A stretch of DNA of 64,000 nt. Source: Rhinopithecus roxellana (Eukaryota; Chordata; Mammalia; Primates; Cercopithecidae). The DNA is taken from positions 95,278,797-95,342,796 of the forward strand of contig NC_044566.1 in the NCBI RefSeq assembly GCF_007565055.1, given 5' to 3'. The position numbers were made by a program, and so were the translations under genes. Of this stretch, positions 22,964-35,177 are shown one piece after another (the stretch's first letter is position 1; the number at the start of each line of letters is the position of its first letter). The notes below the pieces were generated by a model that did no database searches, was not told the origin of the DNA, and saw nothing but the letters and a program-made list of their open reading frames with translations.

Positions 22964-24148
22964 TTGGAAATAAGAATGAATAGAATTTATAATTAATTTA
23001 TATGGAAGTAGAGGGTAGAACAGAAAGAGGATTTAGAGTCTGAGCAACTTTGATAAATATTCAGCTAAGGTTTAGGAGACACCAACCATGCCAATAACTT
23101 ATATAGGTAAAATTTACTGTAAAGAATTGCTTCCTAGTAAAAAGGCAGTTAGCCATACATAGGAATAAAATAGGACTCTTGAGAGTACACGAATAGCAAC
23201 TGTGGAAAACAGCTACTATGTTGATAACAAAGGGAATGTAAACAAGAAAATAACTTCAGAAACTTAGAAGAGATTCCTGTTCTCCACAAAGTGTAGATTC
23301 AGTCCTTTGTGGAGAGGACATTGAGAGCCACAGAACGTGCATCCTGCTGGTGGCGGAGACACAAGCTGCAGGGTGCAGGCTGAAGCCGGTACCTGGGAAT
23401 GGCCCCTTTCTGTCTGTCTGAGAAACCTACTGGAGTCAGCAGCCTTACTCCTGGCAGGTAGCCTTACTGGAAGGCCTGGGCTGCAGCCGGTCTGTAAGCA
23501 CCTCTGCCCCGCGGCGGGTCCTGAGCAGGATGCGTGGACAATAGCACTACATGAAGGAGAGTCCTTTCCTCCGGCTTTAGCCTCGCAGGGTCCTTCCAGC
23601 ACCCCCATTGACGGAAACAAACATCAAGCTAACTGGCAAAGGATAAATGTCTACATGGTCCAGTTCCAGTATGGCAAAGCTGGGCAGAGAACAGTGGATT
23701 TGGAGCCAAGGAGCAATAACTTAACTGGCACAACCTCTAGTATACAAAATCTCGCTGGGAGAAGAGTAGCCAGTAGAGCTCCCAGGCAATATTTCATTGT
23801 TCATGTGCCCTTCCTTTTGCTGAAAAGAGGTGACAGTATTGCACCAAGACAAAATCCTTAATTTAACATACCTTTGGGGACAACAAGTAGAAAACAAAAT
23901 CATGCTAACTTTACGAAGGGAGAATTGGAACCTGAAGAAGATAAGATGACTAGGAGCAAAGTATGCTAGGAGTCATTGCGAAAGTTGGAAATTGCTCTCC
24001 GTATAAAACATCTTTGATCATTTTCTGTGTAACTTATGCTGTTTGTGGCCTTGGACAATCAACTCAAATGTGAGTTGATTTAATAGGTGACTAAAGAAGA
24101 AAGAAACTGAAATACTGGCTCCTGTGTTCTGAAGCTACTGGGAAACTC
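22964..24148. other. Mostly single-copy DNA, one possible old repeat
   Basis: 23560-23745 contains words I associate with a mammal-wide repeat ('gctaactggcaaaggataaa', 'agagaacagtggatttgga'). The rest (including a GC-richer stretch 23330-23600) is unrecognised. A 174-codon plus frame (23337-23861) and a 118-codon minus frame (23264-23620) overlap here without recognisable domains. Confidence 0.4.
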
Positions 24149-24448
24149 TTTTTTTTTTTTTTTTTTTGAGACCGAGTCTCGCTCTGTCGCCCAGGCTGGA
24201 GTGCAGTGGCACGATCTCGGCTCACTGCAAGCTCTGACCCCCGGGTTCACGCCATTCTCCTGCCTCAGCTTCCCGAGTAGCTGGGACTGCAGGCACCCGC
24301 CACCACGCCCGGCTAATTTTTTGTATTTTTAGTAGAGACGGGGTTTCACCGTGTTAGCCAGGATGGTCTCGATCTCCTGACCTCGTGATCCGCCCGTCTC
24401 GGCCTCCCAAAGTGCTGGGATTACAGGCTTGAGCCACCGCGCCCGGCC
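24149..24448 (-). mobile_element. Young AluY-type SINE, Old World monkey type
   Basis: Nearly consensus minus-strand Alu: T head, 'ctaattttttgtattttta', 'gatctcctgacctcgtgatc', 'ggattacaggcttgagccac', ending 'gcgcccggcc'. Few mutations and intact CpGs indicate a recent copy. A clear target-site duplication could not be found. Confidence 0.93.
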
Positions 24449-25676
24449 GAAAAAATGTTCCTACTCTTGACTACCTTTCAACTCATGGAAGATCTGTCTG
24501 TCTCTCCAAGTCTCCTCTTCTCCAAGTGAAATATCCCAACTTTTGTTAATATTAATGGCACATGGAGAAGACATGAGACCTGACTCTGCTATTATTGATT
24601 GTGTGGCTTTGGTCAAAACTGTTCACTTTCTCAAAGCACAGGTTTGACATTTCTAAGATGAAAAGTTTGCACTGGAGATTTCTAAGATTTCCTTGTCTTT
24701 GTAAAACTTGTTAAGACTTTTCACTTGTAATAGTCCCTTCTCCCTCATGCATGAGCTGTATTATGCATACATCCATCTCACAGTGTGATGTCTGGAATAG
24801 AATTCATTGATATGGGGTCACAGTGAGGCAAGCCAGAAACTCCCCAGGTAAGGTCTGTTTCCATGAACTTTTTAGAAAACATAGCACAGTTTTTGAGCAT
24901 GCTGGGTTCAGTTCTGTTTAGCTTATTTGCCTATAATATACACAGGAAGGGAGAATAAATGGTAGAGTACAGAACCAGAGGTGTCATCAACCAGTCTCCA
25001 TCATTAGGTGTGTGTATTTTTGAGGGCAGAGCCTGGATAATTTTCATCTTCCCATTTGGAGAGGCGCCCAGCTCAGTGCTTTTGAGTATGTACTCAAAAG
25101 ATGGTTGGAGTGAGTAGATTACGTATGTTCCCCTTTTTGGTAGTTACATTTTATTTTATTTTAAAAACTACTTAGTCTAGAAAAGTTAGGTGGTGTTTTG
25201 GCCAGAGCCTTATAACTTTTGTAACTTGATGGATGTCACCATGAACTCTGGATCACATCTGTTAATTTCCAGATTCAATCTTTTATTTTATATGTAATGT
25301 GAATATCGCTCTGTAAATTCATAAGAGGAGGAGTATCAGATAGGCAAGTCTCAGAATGTCCACCACGTGCACTTCCCTCCATGGAGGGAATCGCTTTGCT
25401 CACATTCCTTGATGAAGGATGAGGCCATGGCCATGGCATGGTCCCATCCCCACTTAACCCTGCTCCCTGTTAATGCACCACGAATGGGACTTTGACCTAA
25501 GAACTGCCATTCTACAAGCTGATCTAACCTCTCTTACATGCTCCCTGCCTCCCCATCCCCACTTGGCAAATGCATGCATTGTGAGTATGAAGAAAATCAG
25601 AGAGGTTTCTTCATTACCCACTCTGTCCATTTTATCATAGCTGGACAATGAATTCCTCTTGACTTTAAAAAATATG
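24449..25676. other. Single-copy DNA with old MIR and L2 pieces
   Basis: 24565-24710 has MIR wording ('gacctgactctgctatta', 'gtgtggctttggtcaaaac'). 25015-25125 resembles an L2 3' end ('tttttgagggcagagcctgg', 'cccagctcagtgctttt'). The remainder is not recognised. Confidence 0.5.
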
Positions 25677-25677
25677 C

Positions 25678-25700
25678 TATTATTATTATTATTATTATTA
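25678..25700. repeat. (TAT)n microsatellite
   Basis: Uninterrupted TAT/ATT triplet tract of about eight units. Confidence 0.9.
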
Positions 25701-25706
25701 CTTTTT

Positions 25707-25960
25707 GCTAAAGTAGCTCTCTTTCCCTCCCATTCCCAGCAACCATTCCAGTGTGTGGACCAGCAGCCACCTTTTCCATTTCATCTGATAGCTCCATGAG
25801 TTTTGCTGAGAACATAAAGGCTAGCATTATATTCCTGAAACTTGACGTGTCTCTGCCCATGTTCGCTTCCTTCCTTTCATCTCTGAGATGATCTGCGTCT
25901 TTCTGTTTAAGGCCCTTCCCATCCATTTGTGCTTTCGGTCCTAAGCTTCCCTGTGTGCCC
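25707..25960 (+). repeat. L2 LINE fragment
   Basis: Words from the start of the L2 ORF2 region: 'cattcccagcaaccattcca', 'tgagaacataaaggct', 'tgatctgcgtctttctg', 'aaggcccttcccatccatt'. It aligns with 32023-32160, which is an independent copy of the same L2 segment. Confidence 0.65.
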
Positions 25961-26092
25961 TGTCTTGCTCTGTGTATTTTTGACTTTCTTGTAAGTTGAA
26001 CCTCACTCTCCCTACTGCATCTTTCCCCTCAAACTGTAAGCATATCAGTAGGAAACCTTAAATTCCTCTACCTACCTTGATAGCTAGGTTAT

Positions 26093-26374
26093 TTTTGTTT
26101 GTTTGAGTCGGAGTCTTGCTCTGTTGCCCAGGCTAGAGTGCAGTGGTGTAAACTTGGCTCACTGCAACCTCTGCCTCCTGGGTTCAAGCGATTCTTCTGT
26201 CTCAGCCTCCCGAGTAGCTGGGACCACAGGCACCCACCACAATATCTGGCTAATTTTTGCATTTTTAATGGAGATGGGGTTTCACCATGTTGCCCAGGCT
26301 GGTCTTGAACTCCTGATCTCAGGTGATTGGCCTCCCACAGTGTCGGGATTACATGCGTGAGCCACCATGCCCGG
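26093..26374 (-). mobile_element. Alu SINE (S/J type)
   Basis: Minus-strand dimer with exact target-site duplication 'agctaggttat' (26082-26092, 26375-26385). Several small deletions near the left arm ('gtgattggcctcccacagtg') and moderate divergence. Confidence 0.92.
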
Positions 26375-26385
26375 AGCTAGGTTAT

Positions 26386-27717
26386 GGAGGTGGTGTGTAT
26401 GCACCTCCAATCTACTCCCCAAACTTACTGCAATTTGACATGTGCCCTCCTCCTTAACCACAGAAATTGTATTCACCAGGGCTGCAAAATAGCAATTTGG
26501 CCTTTAAATCAAGTGAACATATTTTGTTTTTTAAAAAAATCAGATTGGACTCTCTCCCTGGGAACTTTTGACAAATCAGTCCTAAATTCTCCACATGCCT
26601 GACTTTGAGCGTTATCCTTTCTCTCTGTTTTCCTTCAACATCTCTATTTCTTGTTGGCCTTCATGAAATTCACATCCTTTTTCATAGCTTAAACATATAC
26701 ATTGAAATCGTCTCTATATGGATCTGTCTTTTTCACTAGATTGTGAGTGTGATTTCAAAATAGAGATGGTATTTTTTATGGCTTTATATTCTCAGTAACT
26801 ATTTTAAAGTCTTTCTTTCATTTTCTTCTTTTCTTTTTTCAGAGTGCAATGTTGAATTACCTTTTGCTACATAGCTAGATAGACTTTAATCCTATTCTCA
26901 GGATTACCTTTAGATATTTGTAAAGACAGTGCCTTAAACAAGGAAGGGGCTTATTTTTCCTCATTACAGAAAGCCAGAACCAAGCTCAAAATCCTTAATA
27001 AGGAACCAGAGTCCTCCTTCTCCAACACTCTTAGCATTTGATTTTCATCCTCGTGGGTGAAAATGGCTGCTGTGTGTACCTTCAGGCATCATGTCTTCCC
27101 TCTAGGAAGGAAGGAAGGTGAAGGGGAAGGCCCATGACAAGGGGTCACAACCTTTGAACAGAGTTTTCACCTTTTCATTCTCCTCAGGGATTTCAACCTG
27201 CATCTCATTGGCTGGGCTGGTTTGCTTAGCCACTCGTAGCTGCAAGGAAGGTGACAGTCAAAATATTTCAACAGGGCCAATTGCTATGCTGAACAACTTT
27301 GGGGTTCAGCCAGGAAGGAATAAGTGGGAAATGGATGTTGGGAAGGCAATTAGCAACTTCCTTTTTTCATTACTTTTTCATTAGTGACCCCGAACTTCTG
27401 TTACTCTAGATTTCTTCATCATGAACAAGTCACACTGATCACTTCCGTTTGTCTTATTTGCTTCCATGTTAGATTATTTTTACCAATCAGATTTTAGAAC
27501 ATGCCCTGGCCTCATCAGGAACACATTGAGAATGGAAATTAAAAGGAAGCCACTTTTGGAGAAGATATCTACACATGGCCAATCTTATCCCTGCTCGGTT
27601 GATTCTTACACATTTCAAATTCTGGAGCTAATTTTCCTTTTTTTTTTTAAACACATTTAAAACATTAGATTTTCATTGTTCAAGTTACATGATAAAATCT
27701 GTAAGTGGAAAAGAATT
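26386..27717. other. Old repeats and single-copy DNA
   Basis: 26690-26800 resembles an L2 3' part ('tcactagattgtgagtg'). 26910-27360 has words of a mammal-wide repeat I cannot name ('gcatctcattggctgggctgg', 'ctgcaaggaaggtgaca'). The remaining sequence is not recognised. No exon supported. Confidence 0.45.
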
Positions 27718-28133
27718 ACATTTTTAAAAGTTATTACTTTTAATTTTTAGTTTAGATTCAGGGGCACATGTGCAGGTTTGTCATGTGGGTACACTGTGTG
27801 ATGCTGAAGTTTGGGATACTAATGATTCTATCACCCAGGTAGTGAACATAGTACCCAATAGGTAGTTTATCTACCCGGGTCCTCCTCCCTTCTCCCACTC
27901 TAGTAGTTTCCAGTGTCTATTGTTGCTATCTTTATGTCTATGAGTACCCAGTGTCTAGTTTCCACTTATAAGTGAGAACATGCTGTATTTGGTTTTCTGT
28001 TCCTGCATTAATTGGCTTAGGATAATGGCCGACAGCAAAAAAGTCATGTTGGTGCAAAGAACATGACTTTGTTCTTTTTTATGGCCACATAGTATTCCAT
28101 GGTGTATATATACCATTTTCCTTCTTTCGTCCT

Positions 28134-28438
28134 TTCTTTTTTTTATTTATTTGTTTGAGACAGAGTCTTGCTCTGTCACCCAGGCTGGAGTGCAGTGGCA
28201 TGCTCTTGGCTTACTGCAACCTATGCCTTCTGGGTTCAAGAGATTCTCCTGCCTCAACCTTCTGAGTAGCTGGGACTGCAGTCGTGCACCGCTGTGCCTG
28301 GCTAATTTTTGTAGTTTTAGTAGAGATGGGGTTTCACCATATTGGCCAGGTTGGTCTTGAACTCCTAGCCTCAAGTGATCTGCCCACCTTGGTCCCCCAA
28401 AGTGCTGGGATTATAGGAATGAGCCATTGCACCAAGCC
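28134..28438 (-). mobile_element. AluJ/S-type SINE
   Basis: Minus-strand dimer from a T-rich head to 'gcaccaagccc'. The diverged right end and mixed left-arm words suggest an older Alu. Inserted in the L1 3' region. Confidence 0.88.
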
Positions 28439-28896
28439 CATATTTTCTTGATCTAATCCACTATCGGTGGGCACCTAGGCTGCTTCCATGTCTTTACTAT
28501 TGTGAGTAGTGCTGTGATGAACTTAGGAGTGCATGTGTCTTTTCGGTAGAATGATTTCTTTTCTTTTGGATATATACGCAGTAATGGAATTGCTGGGTTG
28601 AACGGTAGTTCTGTTTTAAGTTCTTTGAGAAATCTCCAAACTCCTTTCTACAGTGACTGAACTAATTTACATTCCCACCAAGAGTGTATGAGTTCCCTTT
28701 TCTCCATAGCCTCACCAGCATCTGTTGTTTTTTGACTTTTGTTAATAGCCGTTTAGACTAGTGTGAGATGGCATCTCATAGAGGTTTTGATTTGCATTTC
28801 TCTGATGATTAGTAATGATGAGTGTTTTTTCATATTTTTTTGGCCACTTGTATGTCTTCTTTGGAGAAGTGTCCATTTCTGTCTTTTGCTTACTTT

Positions 28897-29066
28897 TTTT
28901 CTTTTTCTTTTCTTTTTTTTTTTTTTGAGACAGAGTCTCGCTCTTGTTGCCCAGGCTGGAGTGCAATGGCATGATATTGGCTCACTGCAACCTCCGCCTC
29001 CTGGGTTCAAGCGATTCTCCTGCCTCGGCCTCCTGAGTAGATGGGATTATAGGCGTTCACCAGCAC
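28897..29066 (-). mobile_element. Alu SINE, 5'-truncated (right arm only)
   Basis: T/C-rich head, then right-arm words to 'ggcgttcaccagcac', after which L1 sequence resumes ('taatagggctatttg'). The left arm and linker are missing. Confidence 0.88.
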
Positions 29067-29879
29067 TAATAGGGCTATTTGTTTTTTTTGTTTCTTGTCA
29101 AATTGTTTGTGTTTCTGAATATTAGACCTTTGTTGGATGCATAGCTTGCAAATATTTTCTCCCATTCTGTAGGTTGTCTGTTTACTCTGTTGATAGCTTT
29201 TTTTTTGCCATGTGCAGAAGCTCTTTAGTTTAATTAGGTCTCACTTGTCCATTTTTGTTTTAGTTGCAATTGCTTTAGGGGACTTAGCTATAAATTCTTT
29301 CCCAAAGCTCATGTCCAGAATAATGTTTCTCAGGTTTTCTTTCAGAATTCTTATAGTTTGAAGTCATACATTTAAGTCTTTAATCCATCTTGATTTAATT
29401 TTTGTATATGGTGCAATACAGGGGTCCAGTTTCATTCTTCCTCATATGGTTAGCTATCCCAGCAGCCATCGGGAGTCCTTTCCCTATTGCTTATTTTTGT
29501 CAGCTTTGCCAAAGATCAGATAACTGTATGTGTGTGGCTTTATTTCTGGGTTCTTTATTCTGTTCCATTGGTCTATGTGTCTGTTTTTGTACTAACACCA
29601 TGCTGTTTTGATTACTATAATCTTTTACTATAGTTTGAAGTCAGGTAATGTGCTGCCTCTGACTTTATTCACTTTGTTTAGGATTGCTTTGGCTATTTAG
29701 GCTATTTTTTGCTATATGAATTTTAGAATCGTTTTTTCTATTTCAGTGAAAAATGACATTGGTGGTTTGATAGGAATATCATTGAGTCTGTAGATTGCTT
29801 TGGGCAGTATGGCCATTTTAATGATATGGATTATTCCAATCCATGAGCATGGAATGTTTTTTCATTTGTTTGTATTATC

Positions 29880-31940
29880 TATAATTTCTTTCAATAATAT
29901 TGATCTTTCACCTCCTTGGTGATTCCTAGTATTTTTGGTATTCCTGGTACTTTTTTTGTGGCTATTGTAAATGGGATTATGTTCTTTATTCGGCTCTAAG
30001 CTTGAACATTATTAGTGTATAGAAATGCTACTGATTTTTGTGCATTGATTTTGTACCTTGAAACTACTAAAGCCATTTATCAGTTGTAGGTATCTTTTGG
30101 TGGAGTCTTTAGAGTTTTCTATATATAGAATCATATTGTCAATGAAGAGAGAGAGTTTGACTTCTTTTCCTATGTCAATCCCTTTTATTTCTTCTGTTGC
30201 TTGATTGCCCTGGCTGGGACTTCTAGTACTATGTGGAATTGGAGTGGTGAGAATGGGCATTCTTGTCTTTTTCCAGTTTTCAAGGGAAATTCTTTCAGCT
30301 TTTGCCTGTTCAGTATGATGTTGGCTGTGAGTTTGTCATAGATGGCTCTTATAATTTTGGGGTATGTTCCTTTGATGTCTAGTTTGTTGAGGGTTTTGAT
30401 CATGGATGTTGGATTTTTATCAAAAGCTTTTTGCATGTCTATTGAGATGATCATATGGTTTTTGTTTTGAATTTTCTTTATGTGATCAATCACATTTATT
30501 GATTTGTGTATGTGGACCCAACCTTGCCTTCCAGGAATGAAGCCTACTTGATCATGGTGAATTAACTCTTCGACGTGCTGCTGGATTTGGTTTGCTAGTA
30601 TTTTGTTGAGGATCTTTGCATCTATGTTCATCAGGGATATCGGCCTGTAGTTTTCTTGTTTTTATTTTGTTTTTGCCAGGTGTTGGTATCAGGTGCTTTG
30701 TAGAATGAGTTAGAGAGGAGTCCCTCCTCCTCAATTTTTTAGAATAGTTTCAGTAGAATTAAAGCCAACTCTTCTTTGTACATCCGATAGAATTCAACAG
30801 TGAATCTGTCTGGTCTTGGACTTTTTTGTTGGCAGGTTTTTATTACTGATATAATTTCAGAACTTGATATTGGTCTGTTCAGGGTTTCATTTTCTCTCTG
30901 ATTTAATCTTGGGAGAGTGTGTGTTTCCAGGAATTTATCAATTTCTTCTAGATTTTCTAGTTTGTGTGTAGAGAGGTGTTTGTAGTAGTCTCTGAGGATC
31001 TTTTGTATTTCTGTGCAGTTGGTTATAATGTCACCTTTGTTGTTTCTCATTGTGCTTATTTAGATCTTCTTTTTTTCTTTGTTAATCTAGCTAGCAGTCT
31101 ATTGATCTTGTTTATCCTTTCAAAAACCACTTTTTTTTTTGTTGATTCTTTGTACGGATGTTTGGGTCTTAATCTCATCCATTATGCTCTGATTTTAATT
31201 AGTTTTCTTTTGATAGCTTTGGGGTTATTTTGCTCTTGTTTTTCTAGTTCTTCTAAGTCTAATGTTAAATCATTAATTTGAGGTCTTTTTTTTTTTTTAA
31301 CTTTTTGGGGTAGGCATTTAGTGCTATAAACTTTCCTTTTAACAGCTTTTGCTGTATCCCAGAGATTTTGGTATTTTCTATCTCTGTTTTCATTTATTTC
31401 AAATAAGTTTTTGATTCCTGTGTTATTTACCCAAAACTCATCCAGAAATAAGTTGTTTAATTTCCATGTAATTTTATGGTTTTGAGAGATCTTCTTTGTA
31501 TTGATTTCTGCTTTTACTCCACTGTAGTCCTAGAGGATGGTTGGTACAATTTCAATATTTTTTAGTTTATTGAGACTTACTTTACGGCTGAGCATGGGAT
31601 TGATCTTGGATTAGGTTCTATGTGCAAATGAGAAGAATGTATATTCTGGGGTTGATGGGTGGGGCATTCTGTAGATATCTATTAGGTCCAGCTGGTCTAA
31701 TGTTAAATTTAAGTCCACAGTTTCTTTTGTTAGTTTTCTGCCTTGATGACCTAACACTGTCAGTGGGGTGTTGAAGTCCCCTACTCTTATTGTGTGATTG
31801 TCTAAGCTTTTTCATAGGTCTGGAAGTACTTGTTTTATGAATCTTGGTGTTCCAATGTTGGGTGCATATATATTTAGGATAGTTAAGTCTTCCTGTTGAA
31901 TTGAACCCTTTGTCATTATGTAATACCCTCCTTTGTCCTT
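29880..31940 (-). pseudogene. L1 ORF2 relic in the older L1
   Basis: Open pieces show RT-region wording: 30739-31050 (NRPISSSEI, KSPRPDRFTVEFY), 30185-30631 (NKILANQIQQHVEELIHHDQVGFIPG) and 30012-30260. The catalytic motif is degenerate, FIDN instead of FADD (30135-30146), with the second aspartate lost. Many stops and frameshifts, so it is inactive. Confidence 0.88.
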
Positions 31941-32022
31941 TTGTGTAGAGTTAATCTTTCTGACTCTGTCCCCAGATTATTGAAAGTATATCTCATTTTA
32001 GACTTGCTTTTACATTTCCTAG

Positions 32023-32160
32023 AGTAGCTATTTCTCTCTCCCATTCTCAGTTACTATTCCAGTCTCTTGACCAACCACCACTCCTCATATCTTAGTAGAC
32101 AGCCTCATCATGTTGGTTGAGAAAATAAAGGCTGTTATTACTCTATTCCTAAAACTTGTC
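32023..32160 (+). repeat. L2 LINE fragment (second copy of the same segment)
   Basis: Parallels 25707-25845 word by word: 'gtagctatttctctctccca', 'ttactattccagt', 'gagaaaataaaggct', 'attcctaaaacttg'. Lies just beyond the 5' end of the L1. Confidence 0.6.
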
Positions 32161-32204
32161 TGTGTTTGAGAGTATATCTTACAAGTTATATATAAAGTTT
32201 AATA

Positions 32205-32705
32205 TATACAGTCATGTGCTACATAATGACATTTTGGCTAATAGTGAATCATATATATGATGGTGAGGCCATAAGATTATAATTGAGCTGAAAAATTCCT
32301 ATGGCCCAGTGATATTGTACCCATATTGTAACTTGTTATCACAATGCATTACTCACATGTTTATGGTGATGTTGATGTAACCTAATGTACTACCAGTTGT
32401 ATAAAAGTCTAGCACATATGATTATGTATAGTGTATAATACTGATAATGATAAAAAATGACTATGTTACTGATGTATGTATTTACTATACTTTTAAATCA
32501 GTATTTTAGAGCATACTCTTCTATTTATTTTGTAAATAAGTTACTGTAAAACAGCCTCAGGCAGGTCCTTGAAGAGGTATTCCGAAAGAAGGCATTGTTA
32601 TCTTAGATGACAGCTCCATGCATGTTATTGCCCCTGAAGACCTTCCAGTGGGACAAGATGTGGAGGAGATAGACGCATTTCTTGGAGCGTATCATTCTCA
32701 TTCAG
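32205..32705 (+). mobile_element. Tigger-like DNA transposon remnant
   Basis: Starts with 'cagtcatgtgctacataatg' and continues with words of a Tigger/pogo-related element as I recall it. The 3' part (32552-32700) holds 'aacagcctcaggcaggtcct' and a conserved-looking peptide frame. The far end with the second terminal inverted repeat is not visible, so it is a deleted copy. The family name is tentative. Confidence 0.6.
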
Positions 32706-33992
32706 TGATGTGTGACTGTATTTTAATATTATGCAATTTTGTAACTTGCAGTATATGCATATCACATATACTATAATATATAATTTACATTGTGATATAA
32801 TTGTGATTAGGTATCTGTCAACTTTGTTAAAATAGAATCTTTTGAAATATAATTTTCTATATATTAAACACAACTGTGTTAATCCATGTCTAGATGAAGG
32901 CTGTTTTTAGAGAAAGGGAGGTGGATAAATGCTGGAGGATAAAGTCCAGCCATTCAAGCAGAAGGAAATAGACACCAAAATGTAAAACGAAGAAACAGAG
33001 ATTAATTGCTACATTCTGAAAGCAATTAGAGCACAGTACTCAGAATGACTTAGTGAAAAAGTTTATTTTGTACACTGAATAAGCATCACATCCACCAGGT
33101 GGAGCTCTAATATTCTTTTGGTTCAATGACTGAGAATCTGAGAATTTACTGTTATCTTTAGAGAAAGGAAATATATCTCCCATATTAACCTCCAAGAAAA
33201 TTCGCCTGAGATAGGATTACACCTCTAACAAGCATTATCATTGTTTAATATCTTTTAATACCATTAGTTGATTTATATAGAAAACAGTCAATTTGCTGAA
33301 AATTGAGGCATTCAAATAGTTGAATTAAATCAGTTCAAGTAGTTCTGAGTTAAATCCTTTTGCGAGCCTTCCTTTGAGGAAACAAAGACATATTTACACA
33401 AAAATGGATGCACTTTTGCTACAGTGATGTTGTATCTTTAGCTTTACTGACATAGTTTAGAATGTGAATTATTTTAAATTAAATTAAATCATGTGAAATT
33501 TATCACAGCTGCAATATACTCAGCCCAATATAGTTGTCTGAATAGGTTACGTTTTTAGTGTTGAAAATCAAAATTTTTCAGGGCTGGGGTGTGAGTTCTT
33601 TAAGAAATACATTTTGCTTCTATTTTTCTGAGATTTAGATTTGGAAACCTGAGCCTCTTCTTGGACTCCTTTCCCCATGACTCATAACTTTTGTTCAACC
33701 TGGAAAGAATGCCAGCTTGGGAAGATAGATTTGAATTTTGATTTTGAGGGTAGGTGGATCTAAATCGTAGAGTTAAGATTGAGCTGGATTAGATAGATGT
33801 ATCATAGAGTGGAAGAGTCCCGAGTTAGGTTCAGAAGCCATAGTTTGATGTCCCAGGTCAGCCAGTCATCAAACATCACTAGTAGCAATAAAGATAATTG
33901 CTAACTTTCACCAAATGTTTCTGGTCATTAACTCATCTTGTCCTCCTGTTAGCCTCTGGGTCTGGCTGAGGGTCTGTTTGGCTGAGGACAAT
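32706..33992. other. Single-copy AT-rich DNA, nothing recognised
   Basis: About 1.3 kb with no repeat consensus, RNA gene or credible open frame. Confidence 0.5.
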
Positions 33993-35177
33993 TCCTTTTT
34001 TTTTTTTTAATTAATTTTTAAGTTGAAAAAAAATTATATGTGTTTATTGTGTACAACGTGAAGTTTTGAAATATGTATGCATTGTGGACTGGCCAAATGA
34101 AGTCAATTAATGTACGTATTAACTCACATCCTTAGTTTTTGTGGTGAGGACACAAAATTTACTCTTAGCAATGTTGAAGAGTACACTGCACTGCTATTGA
34201 CTAAAGTCACCATGTTGTATAATAAATCTCTTAAACTTACTCCTCCTGATCAACTGAAATTTTGTACCTTTTGATCAACATCTCCCCAACTCCCGCCCCT
34301 GCTCCCACTGTCCCCCCTGACCCCACCCAAACCATTTCAGACCCTGGTTACCACCATTCTACTCTCTACTTTTGTGAGTTCAGCTTGTTTAGATTCCACA
34401 TGTAAGTGAGATCATGTGATATTTATTTGCCTTTCTATACCTGGCTTATTTCACTTAACATAATGTCTTCCAGGTTCAGGTTCATCCATGTTGTTGCATA
34501 TTACAGGATTTACTTCTCTTTTAAGGTTGAATAATATTCCATTGTGTACATACAGCACATTTTCTTTTCTTTTCTTTTTTTTCCTTTTTTTGAGACGGAG
34601 TTTCACTCTGTCCCCCAGGCTGGAGTGCAGTGGTGCCATCTCAGCTCACTGCAACCTCTGCCTCCCAGGTTCAAGCAATTCTCATGCGATTCTGTGATTC
34701 TCATGCCAGCCTCCTGAGTAGCTGGGATTTTAGGCATGCACCACCATGACCAGCTAATTTTTTATTTTATTTTTTGTATTTTTAGTAGAGATGGGGTTTC
34801 ACCATGTTGGCCAGGCTGGTCTCAAACTCCTGACCTCAAGTGATCTACACACTTCGGCCTCCCAGAGTGCTGGTATTACAGGCATGAGCCACCCCACACC
34901 ACATTTTCTTTATCAATTCATGGTTGAATGATGGCCACTTAGGTTGACTCCATATCTTGACTATTGTGAATATCACCGCAATGATCATGAGAGTATAAAT
35001 GTCTCTTGGACATACTGATTTAATTTTCTTTGTACTATACCCAGACATGGAATTTGTGGATCATATGGTAGTTCTGTTTTTAATATCGTGAGGAATCTTC
35101 ATACATTTGCCCGTGATGGGTTTGCTAATTTACATTCCTACCAACAGTGTGCAAGGCTTCCCTTTTCTCCACACGCA
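33993..35177 (-). mobile_element. Old L1 3' end (L1MA/L1MB-like), split by an Alu
   Basis: Complement of L1 3' sequence: 'ttgaaatatgtatgcattg', 'tggttaccaccattctactc', 'gtgagatcatgtgatattt', and after the Alu 'ttgactattgtgaatatca', 'tttacattcctaccaacag'. 5'-truncated near 35177. No open frame survives. Confidence 0.88.
34565..34893 (-). mobile_element. AluS-type SINE with local duplication
   Basis: Minus-strand dimer with T/C-rich head. Around 34676-34710 the phrase 'gattctcatgc' is duplicated ('caattctcatgcgattctgtgattctc' pattern), and the linker has an extra 'ttttattttatttttt'. Flanking 'cacattttctt' words on both sides mark the L1 insertion point. Confidence 0.9.

Larger units (their letters stand above)
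27718..31945 (-). mobile_element. LINE-1, older (L1PB/L1MA-like), 5'-truncated
   Basis: Complement of L1 3'UTR at 27718 ('ttcaggggcacatgtgcagg'), then ORF2 read leftwards to the endonuclease at about 31945 ('gaattgaaccctttgtcatt'). It is older than the copies at 1076 and 12116: divergence is higher and two Alus are nested in it (28134-28438, 28897-29066). 5'UTR and ORF1 are absent. Truncation falls within a few bases of the same ORF2 position as in the 1076-4856 copy. Confidence 0.93.
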
